Origin: JALZOC01 sp038320555
GTDB lineage: Bacteria; Acidobacteriota; Vicinamibacteria; Vicinamibacterales; 2-12-FULL-66-21
Reading direction: 5' to 3'
Length of the DNA stretch: 64,000 bases
Assembly (NCBI GenBank): GCA_038320555.1
Contig: JBBQEJ010000008.1
Location: 6,275 to 70,274, forward strand
Below, piece by piece: positions 26,561 through 34,990 of this stretch. Position 1 is the stretch's first letter. Each line of letters opens with the position of its first letter. The position numbers and the translations under genes are program-made. The notes below the pieces were generated by a model. The model was not told where the DNA came from, did not search any database, and saw nothing but the letters and a program-made list of their open reading frames with translations.

Positions 26561-27814
26561 TTACCGTCGCTTCACATACGTCTTGCTGAATCCGTTGCGA
26601 CTGTTCGTCACCGTGAAGGTGCCATCCGGCTGCACCGAAACCTTGATCCAATACGCCGGCGTGTGTGCCGCCGCGGCCGCCCCACGACCGCCGCCTGGGG
26701 CGCCAGCTCCGCCTCCCTGCGGCGCCGCGCCTGGTGCCGGAGCCGCAGGGGACGGCGCGGTCTGCGGTGGCTCGGCATTTCCAGGTGTGCCGGTCCCGGG
26801 CGCTCCACCACCACCACCACCGGCCCCCGCTCCGCCCGGTCCGCCGCCGCGGGGCGGAGCCGTCAGCACATTCGCAATCGTCGCCGCATCGTCCACGTTG
26901 GCGATGAAGACACCGGCACTGTTCTGCTCGATCCCTGCATTGTACGACCAATGGAGCTGCCAGATGTCTTCGAGGCCCGGCGACGAGCGCATGGTCGGCA
27001 TCGCCTGAGTGCCCGCGCCCTTACGCGTGCCGTTCTGCATGATCGCGACACGCGGTTGCACACCGTGGACGAGGGCCGGCGATCCCGATTGATCAAGGCC
27101 GTGATGCGTCACGAAGTACACATCCACCACACCGACCGGGTTGTTCGGACACACGAGCTCGATCTCCTTGTTCCACAGCAGGTCGCCGAGGTCGATCGCC
27201 CGGAACTGGCCGAAGGTGATCACGCTGCCGACCGACTGCGCGTTTTCATCCGGCCCCGCCGCCGGCCTGGGCGCGACTCCCGCGCATGCGGGGTTCGGCT
27301 TCCCGCCGCCCGGAAGCGGCGTCTTCAGGATCTTGCCGTCGGCTGTCACGATCCGCCAGTCGAGGCCGGCGATCGGCACCTTGTCGCCCGGCTTGACGAC
27401 CATGTGCTTCGCTTTGCCATACAACTCGGCGTACGCTGCCTGGAAACCCTGCACCTGCTCGCGTTCCTCGACTGATGGCCCGTGATCGATGAAGGTGCCG
27501 ATCGGAATCCGCTTCGCAAGCTCCTGCATGCCGCCGATGTGATCGATGTGGTAATGCGTCGAGAGCAGGTACTCGATCTGCTTCAGTCCGGCGTCGTTGA
27601 CGGCTGCCATGATGCGCTCGAGATCGCGCGCACCAGGGTTGCCGCTGTCGATGAGCAGCGACTGACCGTTCGGCGCCACCCACAACGCCGCCTTTCCACC
27701 CTCCGTGTCCACCACGTAGATCTCGAGCGGCTTGGTCGCCGCCGGCCCCCGCTGGGCCGCGAGCGCGGTCGTGAGCGCGATGGTTGAAACGGCAATACGC
27801 GCCAGTCGCTTCAT
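26561..27814 (-). CDS. Metallo-beta-lactamase-fold hydrolase, exported (ComEC-like)
   Basis: A 417-residue protein. A signal peptide (IAVSTIALTTALAAQRG) is followed by an MBL domain: LEIYVVDTEGGKAALW, SLLIDSGNPGARD, the zinc motif LLSTHYHIDHIGGM (HxHxDH), and later VYFVTHHGLDQSG. The arrangement resembles secreted ComEC/Rec2-type hydrolases. A 60-residue Gly/Pro/Ala tract (nucleotides 26680-26850) separates a small C-terminal domain ending FSKTYVKRR. A lactonase role in sugar oxidation is possible from context but unsupported by sequence. CTGGAG lies upstream of the ATG. Confidence 0.8.
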   Translation of the reverse strand: MKRLARIAVSTIALTTALAAQRGPAATKPLEIYVVDTEGGKAALWVAPNGQSLLIDSGNPGARDLERIMAAVNDAGLKQIEYLLSTHYHIDHIGGMQELAKRIPIGTFIDHGPSVEEREQVQGFQAAYAELYGKAKHMVVKPGDKVPIAGLDWRIVTADGKILKTPLPGGGKPNPACAGVAPRPAAGPDENAQSVGSVITFGQFRAIDLGDLLWNKEIELVCPNNPVGVVDVYFVTHHGLDQSGSPALVHGVQPRVAIMQNGTRKGAGTQAMPTMRSSPGLEDIWQLHWSYNAGIEQNSAGVFIANVDDAATIANVLTAPPRGGGPGGAGAGGGGGGAPGTGTPGNAEPPQTAPSPAAPAPGAAPQGGGAGAPGGGRGAAAAAHTPAYWIKVSVQPDGTFTVTNSRNGFSKTYVKRR

Positions 27815-27846
27815 GTGGATCTCCAGGTTAGTGCCGTGTGACGTTT

Positions 27847-28293
27847 CTACTTCAGCGGGGAGAAATCTGTCGGATCGGCGAACACCGACGTCACACCGCC
27901 CTGGACCGTGAGCGGGCCGTCTTTTTCCGATTCAGTCTTCGCCTTCACCCAATCGGGATCAGCGCGGAAGGCCGCCCAGCTCTTGGCCGCGGCCTCACGG
28001 CTTTCGTGCGACAAGACGTAGATGAGCGTGTTGTCCTTGAGCGGCGCGTCCTGCGGGATCCAGTAGCCGATGCTCTTCATGTCGTACTTGTCGAACACCT
28101 TGATCGTGTGATCGCGGAAGCGCGCCTTCAGCGCTTCCAGCTTGCCAGGCGGCGTGGTGTAGGTACGGATTTCAAACACCCGATTACCTGCGGCATGAAC
28201 GGTGGCGACAGGACTGAACAGCGCATGCGCGATGATGCCTGTGGAAAATGCTGCGCAGACGATGAGTGCAACCGAAGTCTTCGTCATCAACAT
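27847..28293 (-). CDS. NIPSNAP family protein, exported
   Basis: A 148-residue protein with an N-terminal signal (VALIVCAAFSTGIIAHALF) and one NIPSNAP domain: RVFEIRTYTTPPGKLEAL, IGYWIPQDAPLKDNTLIYVL and WAAFRADPDWVKAKTESE. This is the ferredoxin-like dimeric alpha/beta-barrel fold. Its function in bacteria is unknown. AAGGAGA precedes the ATG. It lies between the SDR and MBL genes with gaps of about 30 bases, so it belongs to the same transcription unit. Confidence 0.85.
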   Translation of the reverse strand: MLMTKTSVALIVCAAFSTGIIAHALFSPVATVHAAGNRVFEIRTYTTPPGKLEALKARFRDHTIKVFDKYDMKSIGYWIPQDAPLKDNTLIYVLSHESREAAAKSWAAFRADPDWVKAKTESEKDGPLTVQGGVTSVFADPTDFSPLK

Positions 28294-28323
28294 CTGAGAT
28301 CTCCTTAGAGAAAGTGAACGTGG

Positions 28324-29103
28324 CTAGCGGGCGATCCAGCCGCCGTCTACAAAGAGCGGCGTGCCGGTAACGTAAGACGATGCCTCGGACGCAAGAAACA
28401 CGACGGCACCAGTCAACTCTTCAAGCTCCCCCCATCGGCCCATCGGAATCTGCGCAACGAATTCCTTGTATTTCACGGGGTCGTCCATGAGCGGCCGGTT
28501 CATGTCCGTGCCGAAAGCCCCGGGACATATGGCATTGGCCGTCACGCCCGTCCCCGCCCATTCGAGTGCGAGCACGCGCGTCAAGTTGATGATGCCGGCC
28601 TTGGACGCTGCGTACGGGGCGCGGCCCGGTAGGGCGATGACGCCCATGACCGAGCCCAGATTGATGACACGGCCCCAGCCGCGGCTGACCATTCGCGGAC
28701 CGAAGGCACGAGCGCAGAGAAACGGGCCCTTCAGGTTCGTGTCGATCACCGCGTCCCAGTCGGCTTCCGTCAACTGCTGGATTGGGCCACGGATATTGAT
28801 CCCGGCGTTGTTGACGAGGATGTCGATCTGCCCGAACTCGCGCTCGACCTCCTCTGCCAGCCGCTCGACGTCGGCGATCTTCGTCACGTCCGCCGCAAAC
28901 CCGCTCGCTTTGCGTCCAGTGGCGCTGGTAATGCCATCGGCCGCCTCCTGACAAGTGTCCTTCGAGCGCCCCGCGAGCGCGATGTCGGCACCAGCCTCCG
29001 CGAGCGCAACCGCCATCGTCCGCCCGAGACCACGCGCACCGCCGGTCACAAGGGCAACTTTTCCGTCGACCCGAAATCGATCCAGCACACTCTTCTGCGT
29101 CAC
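28324..29103 (-). CDS. SDR-family oxidoreductase
   Basis: A 259-residue classical short-chain dehydrogenase. The nucleotide motif TGGARGLGR is at residues 20-28, NNAG appears in DILVNNAGINIRG, and the catalytic YxxxK is YAASK near residue 160, after a Ser in INLGSVMG. It ends with a typical VTGTPLFVDGGWIAR. Homologues include gluconate and 2-keto-3-deoxy-acid dehydrogenases. In this cluster the best guess is oxidation of a 2-keto-3-deoxy sugar acid at C4, feeding the FAH hydrolase. The start is GTG at 29103 with AAGGGACG upstream. Confidence 0.87.
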   Translation of the reverse strand: MTQKSVLDRFRVDGKVALVTGGARGLGRTMAVALAEAGADIALAGRSKDTCQEAADGITSATGRKASGFAADVTKIADVERLAEEVEREFGQIDILVNNAGINIRGPIQQLTEADWDAVIDTNLKGPFLCARAFGPRMVSRGWGRVINLGSVMGVIALPGRAPYAASKAGIINLTRVLALEWAGTGVTANAICPGAFGTDMNRPLMDDPVKYKEFVAQIPMGRWGELEELTGAVVFLASEASSYVTGTPLFVDGGWIAR

Positions 29104-29104
29104 T

Positions 29105-29140
29105 GTTCGTCCCTTTGCCTTGTTCCTTTTCCCTTGGCCG
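29105..29140. repeat. CCCTTTGCC / CTTTTCC repeat
   Basis: A short copy of the CCTTTTCCC word family between two minus-strand genes, overlapping the ribosome-site region of the SDR gene. Confidence 0.6.
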
Positions 29141-30478
29141 TTACTGCTTCACCGGAATCAGCCGGGCGATCATCCCCGGGGTCGACTCCGACATCCTTTG
29201 TCCGGGCAATTGCAGCGTGACATACAGGTAGCCGTCGGGCCCGATGATCACGTCGTGAACGCGTCCGAACTGGTTGAACACCGGCTCCTGGTGCGTGACC
29301 GTGTCGCCGCTGACTTCCAGCCGCCGGAGCTGCTGCCCGGCAAGTGCGCTGACGAACAAATCGTTCTTCCACGCAGGGTATCTCGTCGCTGTGTAGAACA
29401 CGATCCCGCTCGGCGCGATCGACGGCGTGAAATACACGATCGGCTGTTCCATGCCTTCGTGCGCGCGCTCGGTCATGCCGGGCTGCGTCCCCATCGTAAT
29501 GACTCCCCACCCGTAATTGTGGCCGGGCTCGATGATGTTGATCTCGTCGCCTCCCTGCGGCCCGTGCTCCGACTCCCACAACTTCCCGGTCACAGGATGC
29601 CACGCGAGTCCCTGCGGGTTGCGGTGGCCGTAGCTCCAGATCGTCGGCAGAGCACCAGCTTTGCCGACAAACGGATTGTCCTTCGGCACGGAGCCGTCGT
29701 CGTTGACGCGGTGGATCTTGCCGAGCGGATCGGACAGATTCTGGGCGTGCGTCGGGTCGTTCTTTTCTCCGAGCGTATAAAAGAGATGTCCCTGTTTGTC
29801 GAAGATGAAACGTGATCCGTAGTGCGCGTTGGTCGAGCTATACAACTCGGGGGCGGCGCGGAAGATCACCTGCTGATCGGTCCATTCGTTGTTCTTGTTG
29901 ATCTTTCCGCGCACGATCACGGTCATCGACGGCGGATCCGGCGGGCCGCCGGGACCGCGGCCCCCAGGTTGCGGAGCGGACGCGGCAGCCGGTTGGGGCT
30001 CAGGAGCGGCAGGCGGCACATATCCCGGCAACGTTTCCGCGTACGACAGATAAATCCAGCCGTTCTTCGCGTACTGCGGGTGTACCTCGACGTCGAGGAG
30101 GCCTCCGTCCTGTTTCTCCCAGACTTTCGGCGTCCCCTTAACAGCTTCAGCCTGAAGCTTGCCGTTGTGGACGATCCGAAGACGGCCGGGACGTTCGGTG
30201 ATGAGCAGCCGGCCGTCGGGAAAAAATGCGAGGCCCCACGGTGTCTCCAGATCTCGCGCGACGACTTCGATCTTGAAGGTTTGCTTTTCTGACTTGATCA
30301 CCTGTCCGTCGGGATCAGCGACAACCGTCGGCTTCCCCTGGAGCGTTGCCGCCTGTGTCGCGGCCGTAATCGGATTGTGCCCGGAAGCGAGCGTCCCTTG
30401 CCGAACAAACGCCTGGGCGGTCAGCACTGTGCCCAACAAAACAGCGAGGCCGGCAAGGGTCTTGGTCAACGACGACAT
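29141..30478 (-). CDS. PQQ-dependent soluble aldose dehydrogenase (YliI/Asd-like)
   Basis: About 445 residues with a signal peptide (LAGLAVLLGTVLTAQAF) and the six-bladed quinoprotein glucose dehydrogenase fold. Motifs are WGLAFFPDGRLLITERPGRL, GGLLDVEVHPQYAKNGWIYL, YGHRNPQGLAWHPVTG and WESEHGPQGGDEINIIEPG, matching E. coli YliI. It would oxidise aldoses at C1 in the periplasm, giving lactones for the dehydratase pathway in the same cluster. A Gly/Pro insert (PGGRGPGGPPDPP) lies between blades. Adjacent ATGs at 30481 and 30478 follow GAGGA; I chose the second. A palindromic operator candidate lies 70 bases upstream. Confidence 0.87.
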   Translation of the reverse strand: MSSLTKTLAGLAVLLGTVLTAQAFVRQGTLASGHNPITAATQAATLQGKPTVVADPDGQVIKSEKQTFKIEVVARDLETPWGLAFFPDGRLLITERPGRLRIVHNGKLQAEAVKGTPKVWEKQDGGLLDVEVHPQYAKNGWIYLSYAETLPGYVPPAAPEPQPAAASAPQPGGRGPGGPPDPPSMTVIVRGKINKNNEWTDQQVIFRAAPELYSSTNAHYGSRFIFDKQGHLFYTLGEKNDPTHAQNLSDPLGKIHRVNDDGSVPKDNPFVGKAGALPTIWSYGHRNPQGLAWHPVTGKLWESEHGPQGGDEINIIEPGHNYGWGVITMGTQPGMTERAHEGMEQPIVYFTPSIAPSGIVFYTATRYPAWKNDLFVSALAGQQLRRLEVSGDTVTHQEPVFNQFGRVHDVIIGPDGYLYVTLQLPGQRMSESTPGMIARLIPVKQ

Positions 30479-30547
30479 CATGATTTCCTCGTATTGCAGG
30501 GGTCTCGCGAGCCCTGTCTTGTGCCGGAGATGGCTGTCACCTTTACC

Positions 30548-30562
30548 GTGTATACGATACAC
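30548..30562. promoter_or_regulatory. GTGTATACGATACAC palindrome, candidate operator
   Basis: A perfect 6+3+6 palindrome upstream of the PQQ aldose dehydrogenase. Its central GTATAC is the core seen in many GntR/FadR-type operators. On the minus strand it overlaps TATACA with TTACGC 17 bases before it, a plausible sigma-70 promoter. Binding protein unknown; no GntR gene is in the window. Confidence 0.5.
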
Positions 30563-30600
30563 CTGCGACGCGCGTAACACAGACGCACCAAGCACTTGTA

Positions 30601-31785
30601 TCAATCAAAGGGTGTACCGACATAGTTCTCGGCCAGGCTCGTCATGGCCGCCTGCGAGCTGACCAGGTAGTCCAGTTCCGCGAGCTGACGACGGTAATCG
30701 AAGGGAGTCTCCTCCTCCTGCCGGTGGAGCATCGATGTCATCCACCAGGAAAACCGCTGAGCCCTCCACGTCCTGCGCAGGCCTCGATCGGAATACTCGT
30801 CGAGCCGCGCTTCCCCTCCGCCGGCGTAAAACTCTTCGATCGCAGTGGCAAGACGCCGAACGTCCGCCATCGCGAGATTGAGGCCTTTGGCGCCTGTCGG
30901 CGGAACGATGTGCGCGGCGTCCCCCGCAAGAAACATTCGGCCATAGCGCATCGGCTCGACGACGACGCTACGCATCGGCGTGACGCCTTTCTGAAGGATC
31001 GCTCCGACCTGCGGCGCCCACCCGTCGTCGGTGCGCAGGCGCGCGATCAACTCGCCCCAGATTCGGTCGTCGCTCCACGCATTCACATCCTCAGCCGGCG
31101 CACATTGCAAGTACAAGCGGGTGATCGCGGGCGAACGCATGCTGAAAAGCGCGAAGCCTCGCTCGCTGAGGCTGTACACGAGCTCCTGGGACGTCGGCGG
31201 CGCGCTGGCAAGGATTCCAAGCCACGCGAATGGATACTCGCGCTCGTAGGTCTGCAGGTGCGACGGTGGAACCGCAGTGCGGCATACACCATGAGATCCA
31301 TCGCATCCCGCGATGATGTCGCAGGCCGCCTCGTGCAGAACTCCCTCGTGCTGAAACCGCACCAGCGGCGCCCGCGTGTCGAGGTCGTGCACGCTCAGGT
31401 CGGTCACTTCGAAATGCAACGGGCGCGCGCTTGCGAGCCGGAAGGCGATCAGGTCCTTGACGACTTCGTTCTGGCCGTAGATCGTGATCGCCCGGCCGCC
31501 GGTCAAGTCGGCCATGTCGATCCGGTGGCGCGCGCCTCCGAATCGGATGTAAATCCCCTCGTGACGCATGCCCTCCCTGGCGAGGCGATCGCCGACACCG
31601 GTCTCGTGCATCAGGTCCACGGTCCCTTGCTCGAGCACTCCCGCGCGCACGCGTTCAACGACGTAATCCCGGCTGCGGCTCTCGAGGATGACCGAGTCGA
31701 TGCCAGCACGATGCAGCAGATGACCGAGCATCAAGCCCGCGGGCCCGGCCCCCACGATTCCGACCTGCGTTCGGCTCTTCACCAT
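30601..31785 (-). CDS. pobA: 4-hydroxybenzoate 3-monooxygenase PobA
   Basis: A 394-residue flavoprotein, the normal PobA length. It shows VGIVGAGPAGLMLGHLL for FAD at residues 8-24, RVRAGVLEQGTVDLM, IIAGCDGSHGVCR (the DG motif) and RMFLAGDAAHIVPPTGAKGL (the GD motif). It converts 4-hydroxybenzoate plus NAD(P)H to protocatechuate, the substrate of PcaGH encoded divergently. The C-terminal TSLAENYVGTPFD is also family-typical. The divergent spacer to catI contains an inverted-repeat element rather than a pobR gene. Confidence 0.95.
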   Translation of the reverse strand: MVKSRTQVGIVGAGPAGLMLGHLLHRAGIDSVILESRSRDYVVERVRAGVLEQGTVDLMHETGVGDRLAREGMRHEGIYIRFGGARHRIDMADLTGGRAITIYGQNEVVKDLIAFRLASARPLHFEVTDLSVHDLDTRAPLVRFQHEGVLHEAACDIIAGCDGSHGVCRTAVPPSHLQTYEREYPFAWLGILASAPPTSQELVYSLSERGFALFSMRSPAITRLYLQCAPAEDVNAWSDDRIWGELIARLRTDDGWAPQVGAILQKGVTPMRSVVVEPMRYGRMFLAGDAAHIVPPTGAKGLNLAMADVRRLATAIEEFYAGGGEARLDEYSDRGLRRTWRAQRFSWWMTSMLHRQEEETPFDYRRQLAELDYLVSSQAAMTSLAENYVGTPFD

Positions 31786-31840
31786 TGATGGATATGGCTA
31801 TTCACGAGCGAATACGACGAATCGCCGCCACTGTTACAAA

Positions 31841-31955
31841 CCACAGAGGAACACGGATCGAACGGATAAATGCAGGCCACGAGATGGCACGGACGGCCAC
31901 CGATACAAAGGGATCGACCCAGTTCAGTTCCGTGTTCCTCCGTGTTTTTCTGTGG
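31841..31955. repeat. Inverted-repeat element in the pobA-catI divergent region
   Basis: The left arm CCACAGAGGAACACGGAT (31841-31858) and right arm TCCGTGTTCCTCCGTGTTTT...CTGTGG (31929-31955) pair imperfectly around about 70 bases. It occupies most of the space where promoters of both operons should be. Confidence 0.8.
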
Positions 31956-31988
31956 CGTGTGGCGCGATATAGACTGGAGCCACACCCG

Positions 31989-32834
31989 ATGCCTCATTTC
32001 TGTTCACTTCAGGCTGCTGTGGCGGACGCCGTTCACGACGGCAATATCGTCGCCATGGAGGGCTTTACCCATTTGATCCCGTTTGCGGCCGGTCACGAAG
32101 TGATCCGCCAGGGCCGTCGCGATCTCACGCTCGTCCGGATGACGCCGGATCTCATTTACGATCAACTGATCGGCGCCGGCTGCGCCGCGAAGCTCGTGTT
32201 TTCGTGGGGCGGCAACCCGGGCGTCGGCTCGCTGCATCGCCTGCGCGACGCCGTGGAACACGCGTGGCCAGGACCGCTGGCGCTGGAAGAATACAGCCAC
32301 GCGGCGTTGGCCACGGCGTACGATGCCGGAGCCGCGCGTCTTCCGTTCGCGGCATTCCGTGGCTGTCCGGGCGACCTCGCGCGGGTCAACGGCAACTATC
32401 GAAGCGTGACCTGCCCGTTCACAGGAGAACACCTCACCGCTGTGCCGGCGATGCGTCCCGACGTCACAATCATCCATGCTCAGCGCGCCGATCGCGATGG
32501 CAACGTAATGGTTGACGGGATCATCGGTGTTCAGAAGGAGGCGGTGCTGGCGGCGTCCCGCTCGATCGTAACCGTCGAGGAAGTCGTGGACGCATTCGAC
32601 GGCGGCCCGGCCAATGCCTGCATTTTGCCGCACTGGACGGTGGCGGCGATCGCCGTCGTCCCGGGTGGCGCGTTTCCGTCGTATGCCTACGGATACTATC
32701 AGCGGAACAACGCGTTCTATCTTGCCTGGGACGATATCGCCCGCGACCGCGAGACGTTCCGCGCGTGGATCGACGAACACGTCATCCGCAGCGGTCCTGA
32801 AGCCTTCGCTGCCCATGCTGCGCGGCTCGCTTGA
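31989..32834 (+). CDS. catI: 3-oxoadipate CoA-transferase alpha subunit, CatI-like
   Basis: A 281-residue CoA-transferase family I subunit. GNIVAMEGFTHLIPFAAGHE is the N-terminal CoA loop, and VFSWGGNPGVGSLHRLRDA, DVTIIHAQRADRDGNV and SIVTVEEVVD are conserved. The length and motifs follow the CatI/glutaconate-CoA-transferase A branch rather than the short PcaI type (about 230). With CatJ it would activate 3-oxoadipate to its CoA ester using succinyl-CoA. I took the ATG at 31989 (MPHFCSLQAAV) with GGAG upstream. The longer frame runs through the inverted repeat. Confidence 0.87.
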   Translation: MPHFCSLQAAVADAVHDGNIVAMEGFTHLIPFAAGHEVIRQGRRDLTLVRMTPDLIYDQLIGAGCAAKLVFSWGGNPGVGSLHRLRDAVEHAWPGPLALEEYSHAALATAYDAGAARLPFAAFRGCPGDLARVNGNYRSVTCPFTGEHLTAVPAMRPDVTIIHAQRADRDGNVMVDGIIGVQKEAVLAASRSIVTVEEVVDAFDGGPANACILPHWTVAAIAVVPGGAFPSYAYGYYQRNNAFYLAWDDIARDRETFRAWIDEHVIRSGPEAFAAHAARLA

Positions 32835-32835
32835 C

Positions 32836-33612
32836 ATGGCGTATACCCCCGACGAGCTCATGACGGTCGCTGCTGCGCGGTGCGTTGGGAATGACGACGT
32901 GTGCTTTGTGGGGATCGGGCTGCCGTCGGCCGCGTGCAACCTCGCGCGCCTGACGCATGCGCCGGGCATCACTCTCATCTACGAATCGGGTACGATCGGC
33001 GCCAGGCCTTCCGTGCTGCCGCTGTCGATTGGCGACGGCGAACTGTGCGCAACGGCGCTCACGACCGTCTCGGTGCCGGAATTCTTCCGCTACTGGCTGC
33101 AGAGCGGCCGGATCACGGTGGGTTTTCTCGGAGCGGCGCAGATTGATCGCTTTGCGAACATCAACACCACAGTCATCGGCTCATACGCATCCCCCGCGGT
33201 GCGGCTGCCCGGCGCCGGCGGTGCGCCGGAAATGGCCGCGGCCTGTCAGCGGATCTTCATCGTCATGCCGCACTCGAAGCGGGCATTCGTCGAGCAGCTT
33301 GATTTCCTCACGTCGTTCGGCCATGGCGAAGGCGGCAATCACCGCGCCCGGCTGGGCATCAGCACATCGGGGCCCGCGAAGGTGATCACCGACCTGTGTG
33401 TAATGGAACCGCACCCTGTGACGCGGGAGCTCACCGTGACAAGTCTTCATCCTGGCACGACGCAGGAGCAGGTCGAAGAGTCCACGGGATGGAGGATCGG
33501 GTTCGCCGAGGACGTTGCGGAGACACCGGCGCCGAGCGCACGGGAGCTGGAGGTGTTACGCCGCGTACGCCTGGAAACCGAGCACGCACACAAAGGCAAG
33601 GAGTTCGCGTGA
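32836..33612 (+). CDS. catJ: 3-oxoadipate CoA-transferase beta subunit, CatJ-like
   Basis: A 258-residue CoA-transferase subunit starting one base after the catI stop. VCFVGIGLPSAACNLA, then LIYESGTIGARP with the likely catalytic Glu of ESG, and later GGAPEMAAACQRIFIVMPHS and GEGGNHRARLGIS are family motifs. The ESG form places it with CatJ/GctB rather than PcaJ (ENG). Its stop overlaps the GTG start of pcaH, indicating translational coupling within the pca operon. Confidence 0.87.
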   Translation: MAYTPDELMTVAAARCVGNDDVCFVGIGLPSAACNLARLTHAPGITLIYESGTIGARPSVLPLSIGDGELCATALTTVSVPEFFRYWLQSGRITVGFLGAAQIDRFANINTTVIGSYASPAVRLPGAGGAPEMAAACQRIFIVMPHSKRAFVEQLDFLTSFGHGEGGNHRARLGISTSGPAKVITDLCVMEPHPVTRELTVTSLHPGTTQEQVEESTGWRIGFAEDVAETPAPSARELEVLRRVRLETEHAHKGKEFA

Positions 33613-34301
33613 TCTACCGACGGCCGCCGGCGGGCACCCATCCGTCGAACGATTCTCCCGGTTACGGCAGCACGGCGCTGCGGCATCCCAAAGAGCCGCT
33701 GGTCATCATTCCGCAGACGCTGTCCGAAATCACAGGCCCGGCGTATCCGTACGGACGAGTGCAGGCAACCGATAACGACCTGACGCGTCAGCACGCGGGC
33801 GAGCCTCTCGGCGAACGCATCATCGTCGAAGGACGCGTGCTCGACGAAGATGGAGGGCCTATTCCCAAGACGCTCGTCGAAGTCTGGCAGGCCAATGCGG
33901 CCGGCCGCTATGCGCACCGCGTCGATGGACACGCGGCGCCGCTCGATCCGAACTTCTCGGGCGCCGGGCGAACACTCACGGACGAGGAGGGACGTTACCG
34001 GTTCGTGACGATCAGGCCGGGTGCGTATCCGTGGCGCAATCACGACAATGCCTGGCGGCCGGCGCACATTCATTTCTCACTGTTCGGCACGAGTTTTCTG
34101 AGCCGGTTGATTACGCAGATGTATTTTCCTGGCGATCCGCTGATGCCCTATGATCCGATCTTCAACTCGATTCCGGACGCGGGCGCACGGCAGCGCCTCA
34201 TCGCCAATTTCGAGCTGAGCACCACGCAGCCTGAATGGGCGCTTGGGTTCACGTTCGATATCGTGCTGCGCGGATCGAACGCGACGCCGATGGAGCCGTA
34301 A
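33609..34301 (+). CDS. pcaH: Protocatechuate 3,4-dioxygenase beta subunit PcaH
   Basis: A 230-residue intradiol dioxygenase subunit. Non-heme Fe(III) ligands are visible: a Tyr in GRYAHRVDGH, a Tyr in PGAYPWRNH, and the two His of WRPAHIHFSLFG. DPNFSGAGRTLTDEEGRYRF and LITQMYFPGDPL are typical of the beta subunit. It opens the protocatechuate ring to 3-carboxy-cis,cis-muconate. The start is GTG overlapping the catJ stop (GTGA) with AAGGAG upstream; a longer in-frame extension into catJ has no homology. Confidence 0.94.
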   Translation: MIYRRPPAGTHPSNDSPGYGSTALRHPKEPLVIIPQTLSEITGPAYPYGRVQATDNDLTRQHAGEPLGERIIVEGRVLDEDGGPIPKTLVEVWQANAAGRYAHRVDGHAAPLDPNFSGAGRTLTDEEGRYRFVTIRPGAYPWRNHDNAWRPAHIHFSLFGTSFLSRLITQMYFPGDPLMPYDPIFNSIPDAGARQRLIANFELSTTQPEWALGFTFDIVLRGSNATPMEP

Positions 34302-34305
34302 TCAG

Positions 34306-34872
34306 GTGCGAGTACGAGGCCTCACGCCGTTTCAAACGCTCGGCCCGTTTTTCGACTTTGGCCTGGTCATTCCCGGCGGCGGCGTCGTGGCACGACCCGC
34401 CGCAGCCGGCCGGCACATTACCCTCGAGGGTACCGTCCGCGACGGCGCGGGCGAGCCACTGCCCGATGCGGTCATCGAGATCTGGCAGGCCAACGCCGCC
34501 GGAAAATACCGGCACCCTGACGATCATCAGAACTGCCCAATCGATCCCGCGTGCGACGGTTTCGGACGCGTGGCGACCGACGATTCGGGACATTTTACTT
34601 TTGCGACTGTTGTGCCCGGGCGCGTGCCAGGGCCGGACGGTTCCTTGCAGGCTCCGCATCTTGCCGTGGGGGTCCTTGCCCGCGGTCTTCTCACCCGGCT
34701 CATCACGCGGACGTATCTCGAGGACGAACCGTCGAACGCCGACGATCCGGTGCTGGCACTCGTGCCGCCCGAGCGGAGGACGACGCTGCTCGCCAGACGC
34801 ACCGGTGCCGATCGGTACCGTTTCGACATCGTGCTGCAGGGCCCTGGTGAAACGGTATTCTTCGATGTGTAA
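34306..34872 (+). CDS. pcaG: Protocatechuate 3,4-dioxygenase alpha subunit PcaG
   Basis: A 188-residue partner of PcaH. LTPFQTLGPFFDFGL is the alpha-subunit N-terminus, VIEIWQANAAGKYRHPDD is shared with the beta subunit, and RLITRTYLEDEPSNADDPVL plus RYRFDIVLQGPGETVFF close the domain. The iron ligands are replaced, as usual in the non-catalytic alpha chain (QAPHLAVGVLARG in place of the HIH strand). The start is a GTG five bases after the pcaH stop. Confidence 0.92.
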   Translation: MRVRGLTPFQTLGPFFDFGLVIPGGGVVARPAAAGRHITLEGTVRDGAGEPLPDAVIEIWQANAAGKYRHPDDHQNCPIDPACDGFGRVATDDSGHFTFATVVPGRVPGPDGSLQAPHLAVGVLARGLLTRLITRTYLEDEPSNADDPVLALVPPERRTTLLARRTGADRYRFDIVLQGPGETVFFDV

Positions 34873-34877
34873 CGCTC

Positions 34878-34981
34878 GGGGTCAGACCTCGATTTTCTCG
34901 TTTCTGCGAACGACGATGACAGAACCGTCTTACAGATCCGAAACGTCGGGCGCGCTGTCCGAGAAAATCGAGATCTGACCC
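34878..34981. repeat. REP-like inverted repeat between pcaG and pcaB
   Basis: The left arm (GGGTCAGACC, then TCGATTTTCTCG, ending 34900) and right arm (CGAGAAAATCGAGATCTGAC, 34960-34979 and on) match at about 21 of 22 positions. About 59 bases lie between them. The GGTCAGACC ends resemble REP/MITE termini of environmental bacteria. It lies inside the pca operon. Confidence 0.85.
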
Positions 34982-34990
34982 AAACGGACT

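Noticed and set aside
31989..33612. Glutaconate CoA-transferase (GctAB) as identity of the CoA-transferase pair
   Set aside because: Motifs fit that superfamily, but the overlap with pcaH and presence of all upstream pca genes make 3-oxoadipate the better substrate.
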